A DNA stretch of 64,000 nucleotides from positions 2,232,001 to 2,296,000 of the forward strand of contig PZJY01000006.1 in assembly GCA_031472005.1 (NCBI GenBank). Direction: 5' to 3'. Numbering within the stretch: position 1 is the stretch's first letter; each line of letters starts with the position of its first letter. The position numbers were made by a program, and so were the translations under genes. Below are positions 22,758 through 35,500 of the stretch, one piece after another. This DNA comes from Tetracladium setigerum (Eukaryota; Ascomycota; Leotiomycetes; Helotiales). Below the pieces are notes generated by a model that saw only the letters and a list, made by a program, of their open reading frames with translations, had not been told where the DNA came from and searched no databases.

Positions 22758-24857
22758 ATGAGAGGTTTTTCCCCTTGCCTATCGTACAGTACGTTTAATA
22801 ATTCTTTCGCTGACATGAAAATAGATTCCATGATTTATCTTGATAGAGTGATATACATAATATCAAAACTTGCCGAAAGACAAAAGAACAGCAAAGATCC
22901 TATCCAACTAGGGCACAGAGAAGAGGAGACAATCGACTACACCATAGAGGACGAATGGACAGCAAAAGTTCTCGCCACTGTGGTTTACGGTAATCCCCAG
23001 AATGAGAATAATGATCTCGATTTTGGAAAGCATGGAGGTATCGAGGACGATTCATGGCGGATTGATGAACGACGTTTCGAGCCTGCCTCGGCAATGGCTA
23101 TCTTGAATCCAAAGCCGGTGTTGAAGAAGAGTGATCACTTTACTCTTCGGCCGCTAGTATTGTCGGAGACAACGTCGACGTCGAGTCTCGCATTGGAAAT
23201 TAAAAGCGAAAGTGATGAGCTCGTTAGATATTCCTCGTCGAATACCTCCTGCCCAGTATCTGAGTGCAGTGGGGCCACCACAGTGGCTCAATCAGATCTC
23301 TCAAGAGAAACAACAAAGGCGACTTCAAAGAAGACAGTCTCATTCAACACAACAAAACGTTCAGGAACAAATGGCACTCGCTTCAGGCGCACAACCTTCT
23401 CCTTTTCCGCAGAACCCGACATAACCAAACCATTCCTCCCCGTCCGCACTCCCCTCTACTACTCCGACCTCCCCAGTACTCTCCAAGTGGCCTTCGCAGC
23501 CCTTCTACCGCGTAATAGCCACTCACAAAAAACAATACCTCTCTACACCTACCCATCCATCATCGCCCTCACCCACCGTCCCCTTCACACAATCCACACC
23601 AACACCTCCCACCTCAAACAACTGCTTCTCCTCTTCTCCCCGGACTTCCCCCTCTCCATCCTCTGCCACAACTGCAAAGTTCTACACGTCCCATACTTCA
23701 TCACCCGCCGCCACAATGGCACCACCACCTTCCCACTCTCCTTTCAACTCAACCGAACACACAAATACACCAGTCGCTCAACCAGCCTCATCGAAAGAAA
23801 ACGCGCGCACACTCAAAGCGAATGCGAACACTTCCCAACCGAATCCAGCATCTTCTCGGGAAGAAACTGCATCAGCGATCTGGTCATCGGAGGAACATCC
23901 TCGCCGCCCATCTTCCCGAAACTATTCACGTTTTCACAGGTGCAGCTGGCGTTGAAACGACACAAGTTGGGCTGGGATGCACAATTTAGACTTGCGCATC
24001 TGAATAGTCATCGTGTTTTTCAACGGCCAGGATGGACGCATCTCTGGACCAACAAGACGAGATTTGTTAACGATAGGTTGTTGGTTCGGACGCAACATTG
24101 GTTCTTGCTGCGTCCCAAGCGGGCTTGCGAGGTGAAGAAGGATTGGGTGATGGGGCTGTGGAAGATATTGTTCTGCAATCCCAAGTCTCAGGAGCAAGAT
24201 GAGGGCTTGTTCTTCTGTCAGCATCTAAAGACCGAGACGGTCTCTGCTTTATATCCGCATTTCTTCCAGCTCGTAAATAGCAGCAAGTGGAAAGTTTGGA
24301 ACAATGCGACGAAATTGAAGCCTGTCAAGCGAACGATAGATACGTTCCCCTGCTCGGAGTGCGCTGCGGAGTTCTCGGTGGATTTTATGGACGTGAACAA
24401 GGAGGGAATGTTTTGGAGACGGAAGAGAGACTGTGTGGTCTTCACGGCTTGGAGAGATCTAGGAAGGTTGGAAAGTGTGTTTGATGAGAGGTTTTGGTCG
24501 CATTTTGGTGAGATGGAAGAGGCTATCATGAGGAGTTCGAGAGAGAGAGTTAGGTGGAATGGTATGGTAGATGATCAGAGGGAGGAGGGGGACAGTATAG
24601 GAATGGTGGATTTGGAGAGACTGAATCCGAGTTCGGATGAACAGGTCGAGGTCGCTAGCGATGAGATTTGGAGGGAGGATGGAGAGGGTGTGAGCTTTCT
24701 TGAAGGAAGTATCGAGAAGGACTTTGAAGGTGAAAAAGGAGGGAGGGAAAGCTGGGTTGGGGAGTTGAGAAGGGAGAGGTTGTGGAAGAAGTTACAGCTT
24801 TTTCAGCTTGGGAGGCAGGGGGAGAGATTTGAGATGCCCTCTTCTAGGCGTCACTAG
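22758..24857 (+). CDS. Fungal protein of unknown function with two CxxC motifs
   Basis: A single 699-codon ORF, far longer than chance. The first 200 residues are acidic, Ser/Thr-rich and probably disordered. The middle has an F-box-like helical stretch (SIIALTHRPLHTIHTNTSHL) and a CHNCKVLH motif at about residue 300. The C-terminal half has aromatic-rich text (GWTHLWTNKTRFVNDRLLVRTQHWF) and CSECAAEF followed by VVFTAWRDLGRLESVFDERFW, a pattern I associate with many uncharacterised ascomycete F-box-like proteins. Paired CxxC could bind zinc. The far C-terminus is Glu-rich. The start is uncertain, since several in-frame Met codons follow within the first 30 residues and a short 5' intron cannot be excluded. 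Confidence 0.6.
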   Translation: MRGFSPCLSYSTFNNSFADMKIDSMIYLDRVIYIISKLAERQKNSKDPIQLGHREEETIDYTIEDEWTAKVLATVVYGNPQNENNDLDFGKHGGIEDDSWRIDERRFEPASAMAILNPKPVLKKSDHFTLRPLVLSETTSTSSLALEIKSESDELVRYSSSNTSCPVSECSGATTVAQSDLSRETTKATSKKTVSFNTTKRSGTNGTRFRRTTFSFSAEPDITKPFLPVRTPLYYSDLPSTLQVAFAALLPRNSHSQKTIPLYTYPSIIALTHRPLHTIHTNTSHLKQLLLLFSPDFPLSILCHNCKVLHVPYFITRRHNGTTTFPLSFQLNRTHKYTSRSTSLIERKRAHTQSECEHFPTESSIFSGRNCISDLVIGGTSSPPIFPKLFTFSQVQLALKRHKLGWDAQFRLAHLNSHRVFQRPGWTHLWTNKTRFVNDRLLVRTQHWFLLRPKRACEVKKDWVMGLWKILFCNPKSQEQDEGLFFCQHLKTETVSALYPHFFQLVNSSKWKVWNNATKLKPVKRTIDTFPCSECAAEFSVDFMDVNKEGMFWRRKRDCVVFTAWRDLGRLESVFDERFWSHFGEMEEAIMRSSRERVRWNGMVDDQREEGDSIGMVDLERLNPSSDEQVEVASDEIWREDGEGVSFLEGSIEKDFEGEKGGRESWVGELRRERLWKKLQLFQLGRQGERFEMPSSRRH

Positions 24858-27046
24858 ATTTTGGCGAACACACCGATACTGGATCGACTTTTTGGAACCG
24901 AAAATGTCAAGTTCGGTACCGAGGTAGGAAGGTTTTGTTATGAGTTGATGGGATGGTGATATATGTATAGGCGGGTTTGAGCGATATACCCCTCTCACTG
25001 TAGGAGAGCATTATGGTTGTTTTTGATACCCTAGATATCTACCTATTTAGATAGGTTGTTACATTTTTCGGTAGGAGAGTTATCGCTGGCCACCAGGCAG
25101 GTAGCTCTATCCGTTACTTTATCGAGTAGGATATACTGGAGATGATAATAAAAGGTCGATTCAGATTTGAAATTCTTTTGCAATTTGCAGAAATAGATCT
25201 ATTTACCAATCCAACGCTCACAAAGATATCTTTTCATACTGAAAAAACCGTCCAATCTAAAGGACTGAATCACAAAGTAAAGCCTAAATAACACCTCTCC
25301 CCCTCATAGTAATTACTTCATCCTCCTCGTATCCAGCGTCACGTGAACACAAAGCACCCACCTACCAGTGAACCATCACTAGCCCAGCCACTTCCACATA
25401 TGCATCCTTTCGGGGCACCAGGTACTCCACTATAGGTACTCCACTCCCGCCCCAAGATACTGTGCTGTAATTCTATCTTTGTTGCACGTCGCAAAAAAAC
25501 ACAATTTTGCTCAATCGGGCCCAACGCCACCGCCAAGGATGGGACTTTCTGGGTGCCATTGGCTTCTCGGCCTCCCATTCGATTTGGTAACAGTCAACAT
25601 CAACCCGTCGATTCGTATTCCTGGAATCGAAGAAGAGGGATTGGAAGATTCGGGAGAATGGCGACGAGGGGAATTATTCCATTCGTCAATTATCGATATA
25701 TTAATAATGGGGTTTGCGGTTTTGGTTTGGTTTGAGATGGAGATGGAGTGAGGTAAGATAGATTGCATGGGGATGGGGTTCAGCTGGGTTCTGGATGGTT
25801 GGTCGCTACTGGGTGGGAGAGGACGGTGAGATCGGGGCGGTGTTTGGATCAGATGATGGTTTGTGGGGAGGATGAGATGGCCATGGGATCGCTGAGTATT
25901 GTTTTGAGTCGTTGGAGGATGGAAGGGGATAGACGAGTGCCCTGAGTCGTGTTATCGGGAAGGAGAAGATGATTTGTTGCGGTCGTCATCTGCACTTCAA
26001 ATTGCTGCTTCGATTGCCCATTTCTCGACTTCTGTGGAACGTTGAAAGATGAAAAAGGCAATTTATTTCCGTCTACGAACCTTCTACAACCATATTTCAA
26101 TATCTGGCTGTGCGGTTGTGACGAAGGCAGGCAGGCGGAATCGAATATGCGATATATGGAAGGATTGGAGGTGCTCGGAAAAGGAAGGGAGGCAGCAAAT
26201 GCCGTTGTTTCTTCCATTTCATGCGCTTGTCTTTGGTAAAGAGAGTTCTTTATCGATATACAAGTGTATAGACGGAGCCTTTGACGTAGAAGGAGTCTGG
26301 TGCGAACATCCAGCTGGTCGGGTCAAGGTACCGTTTCGAACTGCGATACATAATTGTATTATCGCTAAAGTATTTTTTGAGAGCTGTCCAGGGAAGTTGA
26401 CTTCATTTCAGATTAGAACGTGTTTCTTCGGGCTGAATCAATGTTTCTTGCCTTTTTTTTATTTTTAAATAATGATCGTTGCCGGTTCGAGAGTCCAACT
26501 TCTTCCTTTTATCTCCTTCGGAGAGGGAGTTTGCATCTTCCAAAGAACATCAAATTTGGTAATGAGTCAATCATATTGACTTCAAGGTCTTGAACATTGA
26601 TCAGTCGCCCTTCAAATACTTCCCTTGTCGAATTCTGAAAGGGCTTGTTTTGGGTCGTGTTTTGTGTTTTCCATTCAGGTCCGGGTTTCTCGTCCTTTCT
26701 TCTTCATTACACTGCACTGCTCTTCCTGCCGTTCCTCTACTACAATCACCAATATCAAGCCTTCTCGCAACCTGCCTTGATTTGTCACCTCCATCCAAAA
26801 GTCACATCGCGATGTTCTGGCATTACCATATGCAACAATATGCATACTAACAGATTACTAATCACTGTACCTGCGTCCAAGTTTCGACGACTTCACTTCC
26901 CTCTTCAGGACACTCTTCTCCCTTTCCAAGAATTTGCAAAAATAATGTTCAATACTAAAAGACCGTCCCCCTCTTCTCAAAGACTCTTTACTTTACTTCT
27001 CCTCTCAACCTTTCCAAAACCTGTCAGCTACCACAACTTTTCCAGC
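24858..27046. other. Intergenic, about 2.2 kb
   Basis: The longest gap of the window. ORFs of 60-139 codons at 25339-26468 overlap on both strands, and none is recognisable. The sequence holds a CTACCTATTTAGATAGGT-type palindrome near 25038-25056 and purine-rich stretches near 25735-25960. The last 400 bp is the leader of the PLP-enzyme gene. Confidence 0.35.
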
Positions 27047-28259
27047 ATGGCTGCCTCAAGACAACTATTCACCAATCCTGCAGCGACTTCGTACACTCTC
27101 CCATCCCAAAACCTCCCACCCATTTCAGAAATAACAAATTTCCACTCCATACTCCCAGAATACTCTCAAACCCCTCTCATCGCCCTCCCCACCCTCGCCA
27201 AATCCCTCAAAATCGGCACCCTTCTCATCAAAGACGAACGACTCCGCTACGGTCTCCCCTCCTTCAAACCCCTCGGAATCTCCTGGGCAATCCGCAACGC
27301 TCTCATCTCCGAACTCTCAGAATCTCTCCCCGAACCTCTCCCCTCCAACATCTCTCTCCCAGATCTCGCCGCCAAAGCCAAGGAAGCGCAGATTACGCTC
27401 ATCACGGCTACGGATGGCAAATTAGGACGTATCGTCGCTAGATTGGGGAAGTATTTCGGGGTGGAGAGTATCAACACGAGAATTTTCGTCGCTGAAGATT
27501 TGGAAGAGAGTGTGAAGGAGAGTATCAGGGCTGAGGGAGCAGAGGTGATTACTGTGCAGGGTGATTTTGAGACGGCGGTTAGGGAATCTTGGTTGCATTC
27601 TGTGTCTACGGATGGCGTTTTGGTGAATATTGACGCCGAGGAGAATTATGAGGATATTCCTAAGGTGAGTCTGATCCTCACAACAAACTCCATCTTGTGT
27701 ATTTTGCGACTATGATATAATAAAAGCGAATGAAATGGTACTGATGAGATGAATGTAGTGGATCGTCGAAGGATATGGAACAATCTTCCAAGAATTAGAC
27801 GCTCAACTCTCATCACTTCCAGATCTCATCATACTGCCAGTGGGCGTAGGCGGACTCGCACAAGCTGCTGTTACGCATTACAAGTCCTCTTCGGGTCACA
27901 CAACGCGTTTCTTAACAGTTGAACCAGAGGTAGCAGCTTGTCTCCACAGTAGTCTCTTGGCTGGCAAACGAGTTGATGTTGAACCCAAAGAAACCATTTT
28001 GAAGCATCTTAGTTATGGAAGTGTGGCAGAAGCCGCATGGGAAGTTTTGAAAGATGGGGTTGATGCTAGTACGGTTGTGAGTGATGCAGAAGTATTGGAG
28101 GCGGTGGAGGAATTGAGAAGTTTGGATGTTGAGGTGGGTGGATGTGGTGGTGCGGTGTTGGCTGCTTTGAAGGGGTTGGGTGGTGAGGTGGGGGAGAGGT
28201 GGGGTGTTGATGGGAATTCGACTGTGGTTTTGGTTTGTACTGATGGGAAGGATGACTGA
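27047..28259 (+). CDS. PLP-dependent lyase, diaminopropionate ammonia-lyase type
   Basis: Exons 27047-27664 and 27759-28259 join in phase 0, giving 372 residues. The fold-type II PLP-enzyme features are visible: the lysine of SFKPLG, which should form the internal aldimine, ATDGKLGRIVARLGKYFG, EGAEVITVQGDFETAV, NYEDIPKWIVEGYGTIFQE and a glycine-rich PVGVGGLAQA. The order and wording match bacterial diaminopropionate ammonia-lyase (DpaL/YgeX) better than threonine dehydratase. The reaction would be deamination of 2,3-diaminopropionate or a related D/L amino acid. TDGKLG replaces the usual TDGNHG, so substrate range may differ. An in-frame ATG at 26945 would add 34 residues with a hydrophobic, basic character, possibly a mitochondrial signal. 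I keep the downstream start as the conservative choice. Confidence 0.75.
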
Positions 28260-28589
28260 TTTTTTGTATGATAGGTAGGCAAGGTACTTAGGAAGACTTG
28301 TACCTTTCAAAGATACTCTGGAAGAGGCCCGTAATTAATTACGATACTTTAAGTTTTGCTTCAGCAGGTCCGCTTGAACGGTTATAATTCTGTTCTAGGG
28401 CAGCTGCTCTTGAAAACTCAAGAACTTCATCCTGCTCGTCCTTGATGCAATATTTTACATACAATTTCAGTTCAGTGTTGAATTTCTCAAATATAACCCA
28501 GCAAATTTGTTGCACGCAGTTGTCTCGTGGAAAGAATAGAACGACAAATAATACCCAAATTAAAGAGTAGAACTGTATAAAACCATCTC
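28260..28589. other. Convergent intergenic region, 330 bp
   Basis: Short AT-rich spacer between the stop codons of two converging genes. Nothing beyond 3' untranslated sequence is seen. Confidence 0.4.
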
Positions 28590-31485
28590 TTATCCCTTTT
28601 TAGAGCGATAAAAAGCACCCAACCTCCCCATCAACATCCCAAACGACTTATCCCCCGCCCCCTCCACCAACCCCTCCTTGATCCACCCGGGCAACTTCCC
28701 TCTAATTCTCTCCCCAGCAAAACGCTTATCAAACATCAAAATACTCGCATAATCGCCTTTATGTCTAATCGCCCTCCCGACACTCTGATTAACAGCCCTC
28801 ATACACGCATTCTCATAAAACTCCCTCCCTGCCTCTTTCGCCTGTGCCAACTTCTCTTTCTCAGTCCATTGACTCGCACTCTCATCATCATTAGCATCGA
28901 CTTTCGCTTTCTGCAGGCGTTCCAGCGTCGAGGATTCAATGTATTCGATTTTGGCTTTCCATTCTGCACTCATGATGTTAGGGAACGGAAGGCCGACAAT
29001 GACGACGCATCGACCGAGGGAGTCCGAGAAATTGATTCCTTCGGACATTTTGCCGCCAACCACGCTGAGGAGGAGGGCGCCTTTTCCCGTGTCAATTGCT
29101 TGGGCGTAGGAGGTGAGTGTGGCTTCGACGCTGAGGTCCTTGCTTTCGAGGAAGATGGGTTTCTTGTCTGAGAGGCGATCGTAGATACTTTTACCAGCAG
29201 CGAGATTTACACCTCTTTCTGTTGTTGTTGGTGGTGGTGGCGGGGGAGTTTGCCAGCGTGTGATGATGGAGGCGAGATGGTTGTAGCTTGGGAAGAAGAC
29301 TACTACGCCGTCGGGCACAATAGTGCATATATTTAGAAGAGCACGACCGAGTTCATCAATCATAGCGGTGTTAGTGCGGTTTTTGAATGTGAATTCGAAT
29401 GGTTGGCCTGTAGGGCCTTTGCTGACATTCCATGCTACGAGGTTGTCGGCGGGGATGACGTGGCCGCAGGATAGAGTGGTGATGGATGTTGGAGGGAGGT
29501 ATGGGAAGAGATGCAATGTGTAGTCGCTCATAGGGGACATGGTTCCTCCGGCGAGAAGGACAGCGCGTGCCTCTTGAACGATTTCTTGGAAATGGGTGGA
29601 TGGGTCAAGAAGCAGGAATTTGAGGTCGATTGAGTCGGGGTTTGGGAGTCGGGGGATTTGGAGAAGAAGAATTGGCCTTCCTTGGAGGGGTGGGTGAGGG
29701 CTGAGAGGAGAGATGTGATGTGGTGGAGGACGGGTGTTGTTGCTTCTGCTTTGGTGGAAATTTTAGGTATGGATTTTTTGTGGTCTGATACAGAATCTGA
29801 GGTTGTAGCATGTATGGCGTATCCTTCAACTTTTCGGGCTAACTTGCTCTCTTGGAGGTAATTGATGAGTTTGTAGAGATTTATTTGGTCTACCCCCTTT
29901 CCGGAGAGAATCTCCTTTTCGGTTGCGATACCATCTCTTTTCCCCTAACGGATGGATGTCAGCAATGCCTGCGCTAGGCGAGCGAAAGCTAAACTTACTG
30001 GTATGGCCAATGCCCCCTCTAAGTAGCCAGATAAAGAGTCAATTACCCTCACAACTTGTGCAACATAGACACGATTCTTTCCCTTCAGTCGATTCCTGAA
30101 TTTCTGAAGATAAGCTGCAATTTGTGCTCTAGCTCTCTTCAACTGATCCAGACTGACTCCCACACTGTAAATGCCAGAAACAGCGTCCATCAGATTATGG
30201 GCCTCGTCAATGATGATCACATGACCTTTCAAACTCAACCCAAGAGCATCTCTTGCACTCTTTTGCAGGAGAAGTGGATAGGGAAGCGTCACGATTTCTG
30301 CTGGCTTGATAGCAGCTCTCGATGCATAGTATGGACAAATCCCTATCTTCTTTCCCAGGGAACCCATATCTTCAATATCACGAAGAGAAGCGAGGGCATG
30401 ATCTCGAAATTCGTTGACGAGAGGCTGATTGTCCTTGTTTGGAATGAACACACATTTGTGTTCTTTGGCCGTTCCGGACTGCTGAAGTTCGGCACATCTT
30501 TCATTGATGGCTGTGACAGAGCCGAGCTTGCTGACGGAAGGGTTGATGCAGAGATTCTTGCGGGATCCGAGTGTGAGATGTTTCAAATCCTCAATCGCAT
30601 TCTTTTCGTGCGATTCGTCTGGAATGGCTGGAGGAAAGTTGACTCTTCGTAGCTCATTGATGAACTGGGTCAGCTGGGAATGAGTTCGAGAGCAGTAAAA
30701 AATCTAAGATTCTGTTCAGAAACAATCAAATTCAGATGGAGAAGAACATACCTTTGTAACATCTTCATCCTCGACTTCCTCTTCTTTGAGGGCTGGGCCA
30801 ATTCCCAACTTATCCATAAGTGCAAGAGTCGCAGCAGAGTAAACACCTTCCAAACCACCCTTCGTGCTCGTATTTTCCCCATCGCTCTCATAATCATCCA
30901 AAACAAACTGCTCCTCGTCGTCGCCATCATTTTCATCGCCTTTATTGTCTACCTTTCTCTTTTTGAAATTTTGCTCGTCCCCCTTCAAATATTTCAATTT
31001 CTGCGCCTTCTCCTTGGCACGGATTTTGGCCAGTCTGGCCTCCATATCTTCTCGTTGGCGAAGAATCTCTCGACGCTTTCGCGCTCTGGTTTGTTCAATG
31101 ACCCATTCTGGCTCATCTGAATCTAATAACTCTTAGAGTTCTGTGGATGTTGGAAATGTTGGTTGGTTGCTCACCTCCTTGATCCCAATTGAGTCCATTC
31201 TCAAATTCTCTTCTCCTGTGGTCACGGAGCCAGGTCAGAGAACCACAGATGAGACTAAGAGATTTGCCCTGGACGTAGAAGTCTTAGTTTGGGCGCATGT
31301 AGACGAGATGGTTCTTATCATTTGAGAGATTCATCCACGTGTTGCGAGGGACGACTCACGGTGCCTGTGGGAGACTCAAGAATGCCAACCTTGGAATCTT
31401 CTAAAGTTTGATACACCGTACTCATAAACGTCTCTTGGATATCATAAGGTGTGTATGGATGATGGAAATCTCGTTTTTCCTCCAT
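28590..31485 (-). CDS. CHL1: CHL1/DDX11-type iron-sulfur DNA helicase, apparent frameshift
   Basis: Five exons: 31485-31360, 31268-31175, 31122-30752, 30703-29999 and 29944-28590. All are GT/AG and in phase, for about 880 residues. Motif I is ESPTGTGKS and its codons are split by intron 1, motif Ia is [10 protein letters not shown], and motif II is the DEAH box in IIDEAHNL. Between them lie the four Cys of an Fe-S cluster (NLCINP, ERCAEL, HKCVF, GICPYY), as in XPD, FANCJ and Chl1. The C-terminal part has [18 protein letters not shown] and the motif [15 protein letters not shown]. The long acidic insert after motif I is typical of Chl1. Its role is 5'-3' unwinding and sister-chromatid cohesion in the nucleus. 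The frame breaks at GGGG 29637-29640; one added base restores [17 protein letters not shown]. The gene is otherwise complete. Confidence 0.88.
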
Positions 31486-32581
31486 TGTTTCGATGTCGTG
31501 ACATGCTTTGTCGCGAGGTTGGGTGAAGAAGACGCGAGGTTCGTGGATGTCTCGAAAGGTTGTGTGGCTAACAATTTACAACACAGATTGAAGTTCTCAA
31601 CTTCGCTACGTCCACTCTCACAATTGCAATTGCAATAAAAGCACTTTTCTTGCAGATTTCTATCAATCCTAGGATTCTTTGCGTAACTCGGAGCTGGAAT
31701 ACTACATTTTCCTCAGAGATCATAATGGCCGTGCATAGCCCTAACCCTACTGTTATGTATCGTCCTTGCCAGTTTGCTAGTTTCACGTTCTGCCCATTTC
31801 TTTTTCTTCTGTTCACAGTGTTTCTCTTACTTGCTTTTTTGAACATACAAAGATACCTAAGTACCTAGGCACTGTAGATACTTACCTAGTCACTCCGCGT
31901 AGTTTTCGGGATTCCAAAGTGTCATCGGGTAGCAATCTGCCTTGCACTCGTACCGCTCGTACTCGGAAGCCTCGGCCATTCCCAATAACGACAAGGCTGT
32001 GGAGATTCAGCCTGATGGCTTGATTCTTATATTCAGCTCCTTTGGGATCAATCAAAAAGCTTCTTTTCTCTGGGCAAATTTGAGACAACTAGAACTTCAA
32101 GAAAATGCTTTATTGTCTTGAGATTGTTTTGTCCTGGCATTCGTGAGCTCGTGTGGTTTGCCAATATGTTTCGCTAAGCTGGTTTCCAGATTCGTTCGTA
32201 GACATCGTGAGATGCAGCACTTCTCTACCCACTTCTTGTATTCATGAGAAGTAGAGAAATTCAAAGTAAACAATAAGGTAGTCTAATGACATATTCTTGA
32301 ATAATGTCGGCTTTTGTCATGGAGCAGGACGCGTAGTGTCATCTCGTCTGCTACTATTTACGTCCCCTACTGGGGCTGGCCAAGGGGATTGCGGGTCATC
32401 GTGGTGGAGGGGCAATAATGCAGCGCAAACAAACCTCACCAACAAACTCATGGCTTCTCCCTGCTTTTCCTCTCTCAAATCAACACTCTCTGTCACCACC
32501 TTGGTATCTTTCGACCTAATAAGTTATATTTTCGCTTGGGAATGCTTCATGTCTTGCTGCGAGTGTGATTAAAACGCCACC
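31486..32581. promoter_or_regulatory. Divergent intergenic region, about 1.1 kb
   Basis: Separates the start codons of CHL1 (minus) and the Skt5-like gene (plus). It holds an ACCTAAGTACCTAGGCAC-type palindrome near 31856-31873. Overlapping ORFs on both strands have no recognisable content. The ACGCCACCATGCC context at 32573-32585 supports the Skt5 start. Confidence 0.4.
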
Positions 32582-35500
32582 ATGCCGGTCTACCCTCAGG
32601 ATCCTCGAAATAATGGGTGGACGGGAGCCCAAGGCGCGCCACAGGACAATTATCAGCCTGCCCAGCAATGTGTGTTCACCCCCCTCCAGAAACCGCGCAA
32701 TCGCTCCCATTGAACGCTTCAAAGGCAGGAGCATGGTCAAGGAATCTTCCCGAACCATGCCTCTTCTCTCTGCCCAAATATCTTCCTGAATCACTGTCTA
32801 ACAATCGCAAATAGATCAACAAACGTACAACAACCTCCCCCAGACACAGCAACACTCGCAGCAAGCAGAACAAAGGATGGGGGATCAGTTTCAATCTCAG
32901 CATCAGCTGAGAGCGACCTTCTATCCTGGAGGACAAGATGACTTCTACGTACAACTTCCAACTCCCTTGCTCCTCCGACAAGGTTGCTAACTATTGGCAA
33001 GATGCCACCCGAAGTGATCTCTCCGCTGCCACAGCGCATCATGCCAGAGTACGTTCCAGGAGGGCAAGAAGTTGGCTATAATATTGACTGACATTTTGAA
33101 GACTAGAGCAGAATGTAGAAGGTGGTTTGGCGCGGTTGGAGTTAGAAGCGTCGCAAGGCCAGCAGCAGAATCCTTTCGATACGGTGCCTCCTCCCATGCA
33201 ATCACCACAGACATCCTCGAGACATGACGACCTGGGCCTTCCTGCGTTTCCAACCAACCAGAACACCCAAAGGAAGCCGCTTCCAAAATCACTCGAGCCC
33301 AGTTATCCACGGCGGAAGGAGATGGACTACGCGGATATGCGGGAGGATTTCATTTCACGTTTTGTTGCTGAACCCACATCCAACACCCCCAAATTCTCGC
33401 CATTTCCCAAGCCCACAAACCCAGGCCCGGCCATTCCTCTCTCGGATGATGACGAGGAAGAAATTCTGGAGAGGATGCGACCAGTGATCTTGGAGTCGAA
33501 TAACCCGGAACTACAACTTGATTGGAGTCAAGATGCTTTGGCTTGGGTCGAAACTGCAAATAACCTTGCACTCCGGCAGCAGGATGGTGGCCAACCAGCG
33601 AGAACACAGACGCCAAAAGTCGAGCATCAGCTACGAGTTGACGCAATCAGTATTGTCACCTTTTTAGGCGAACAATCTCATCCCAAAGCCGAATTTATGA
33701 TGGGCATGTGGCTAGAATTTGGCAAGTTTGGACAGAGGGTCGACAAGAAGGAAGCTTTTCTGAAATACAAAAATGCAGCAGACAAAGGATTTGCGAGGGC
33801 CGAGTACCGAATCGGAATGCAGTATGAGAGCTCAAACAGCGCGAGTAAGGCTATCGAGCACTACCAAAAAGGAGTTTTACTGAAAGATTCGGCGTCCAAC
33901 TACCGATTGGGAATGATGACTTTATTGGGACAGCATGGCGTCAAACAAGACTTCAAGAGAGGCATTGAGCTTATTCGATATGCTGCACGTGGAGCAGATA
34001 ATAATGCTCCCCAGGGTGCCTATGTCTACGGCATGTTACTTGCCCGAGAGTTGCCAAATATCGAAGTTCCAGATCAGTATTTGCCTTATGACACAGCCGA
34101 GGCTAGATTTAATGTCGAAAAGGCTGCAAAACTTGGATTCGCAAAAGCCCAGTTGAAGATGGGCCAAGCGTATGAGTTGTGCCAATTTGGAGTTGAATTT
34201 GACCCTACCCTGTCGCTGCATTATAACGCTCTCGCATCCCGCCAAGGCGAACCCGAGGCGGACATGTCAATCAGCAAATGGTTCCTTTGCGGATATGAAA
34301 ACCTCTTCAGTAAGAATGAGGAGATCGCTTTTACTTATGCCAAGCGAGCTGCAGCAGCGAAGATGGCGACGGCGGAATTTGCCCTGGGTTACTTCTACGA
34401 AGTTGGAATTCACGTGCAACGGGATTTGCGAGAATCTGAGATGTGGTATAAATTGGCCGATGAGCATGGAAATAAGGATGCTCTTGGACGAATTGAGAGC
34501 ATCAAGAAGAACAGCACTCTCACGAAGAAGGATCACGAGAAAGTCGCAATTTCGAGAATCAAATCGCAATACGGCTCAAGGCATGGCCAGAGACCCGACA
34601 GGTTCAAGGAAAAGCCACCACCAATGCCATCTATGGCCGAAGATCTCGATATGCCCGATCAGCGCATTCCCTATTCTGTAACAGGAGCACAGCGGCAACC
34701 TGTGATACCAAAGGTACAATTGCCTCCTGTTCAAGTTCGTCCACCTGTTGTCAGCAATCCTCAACCACCTCGTCCTGTATCAACTGCCCCTTATCCAGAG
34801 GATGACGCTCCTCCACGCTTCACTCAGCCCAAGAAAGCCGCTCCTATCGCCCCATACCCGCTTGAAGACATTGGTTCTGGTGGTCTCCGCCCAAACCCAA
34901 GACCTGGACCTCAAGCTGATAGGCCCTCATCCGCATTTGGTATCCGACCGCTGGTTCATGTAGATACTTATGGACCGCCGGGCAGAGGAAGAGGGGACCC
35001 GCGACCGGCGACTAGTATGTCCAATATTCAGCCTCCGGGAAGAGGGCGAGGGGATCCACGACCCGCAACTAGTATGTCTAATATTCAACCTCCGGGAAGA
35101 GGGCGAGGGGATCAAAGACCCGCGACCAGCATGGCAAATATGCAGCCCGTAGGACGAGGGCAAATCCCGCAAGGACGTGGTCAGATGCCAGTCGGCGGGG
35201 GCCATTTGCCAGGTGGTCGAGGTCAGAATCCAGCAGGAAGGGGTGAATGGGAATCTACCGTTCCATCTAACTATCTAAATACATTGCCCAGCCAGCGACC
35301 GGCAGCCCAGCGTGTTGCGGAATCAAGACAATCGCAGCACGGTTCTTATGACCTTGACAAACCACAACCTCCACGCCCCGTCGATCAAGGCAACTATAAC
35401 GGTCCAGGGGGTGCACCAAGACCTTCAAGCTCGGGTGGTCCCGCTCCAGTGTCGAGACCTCTCAACTCCAATGCTGCTGGGCCTGACCCGTCGTCTCACC

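Noticed and set aside
26467..26495. GGTTCGAGAGTCC resembling a tRNA T arm
   Set aside because: No acceptor stem, D arm or anticodon stem can be paired around it.
29600..29650. Reading the CHL1 frame change as an intron
   Set aside because: No GT...AG pair keeps the conserved text; a single added base joins both frames without losing residues. The same reasoning applies to the other frame breaks.
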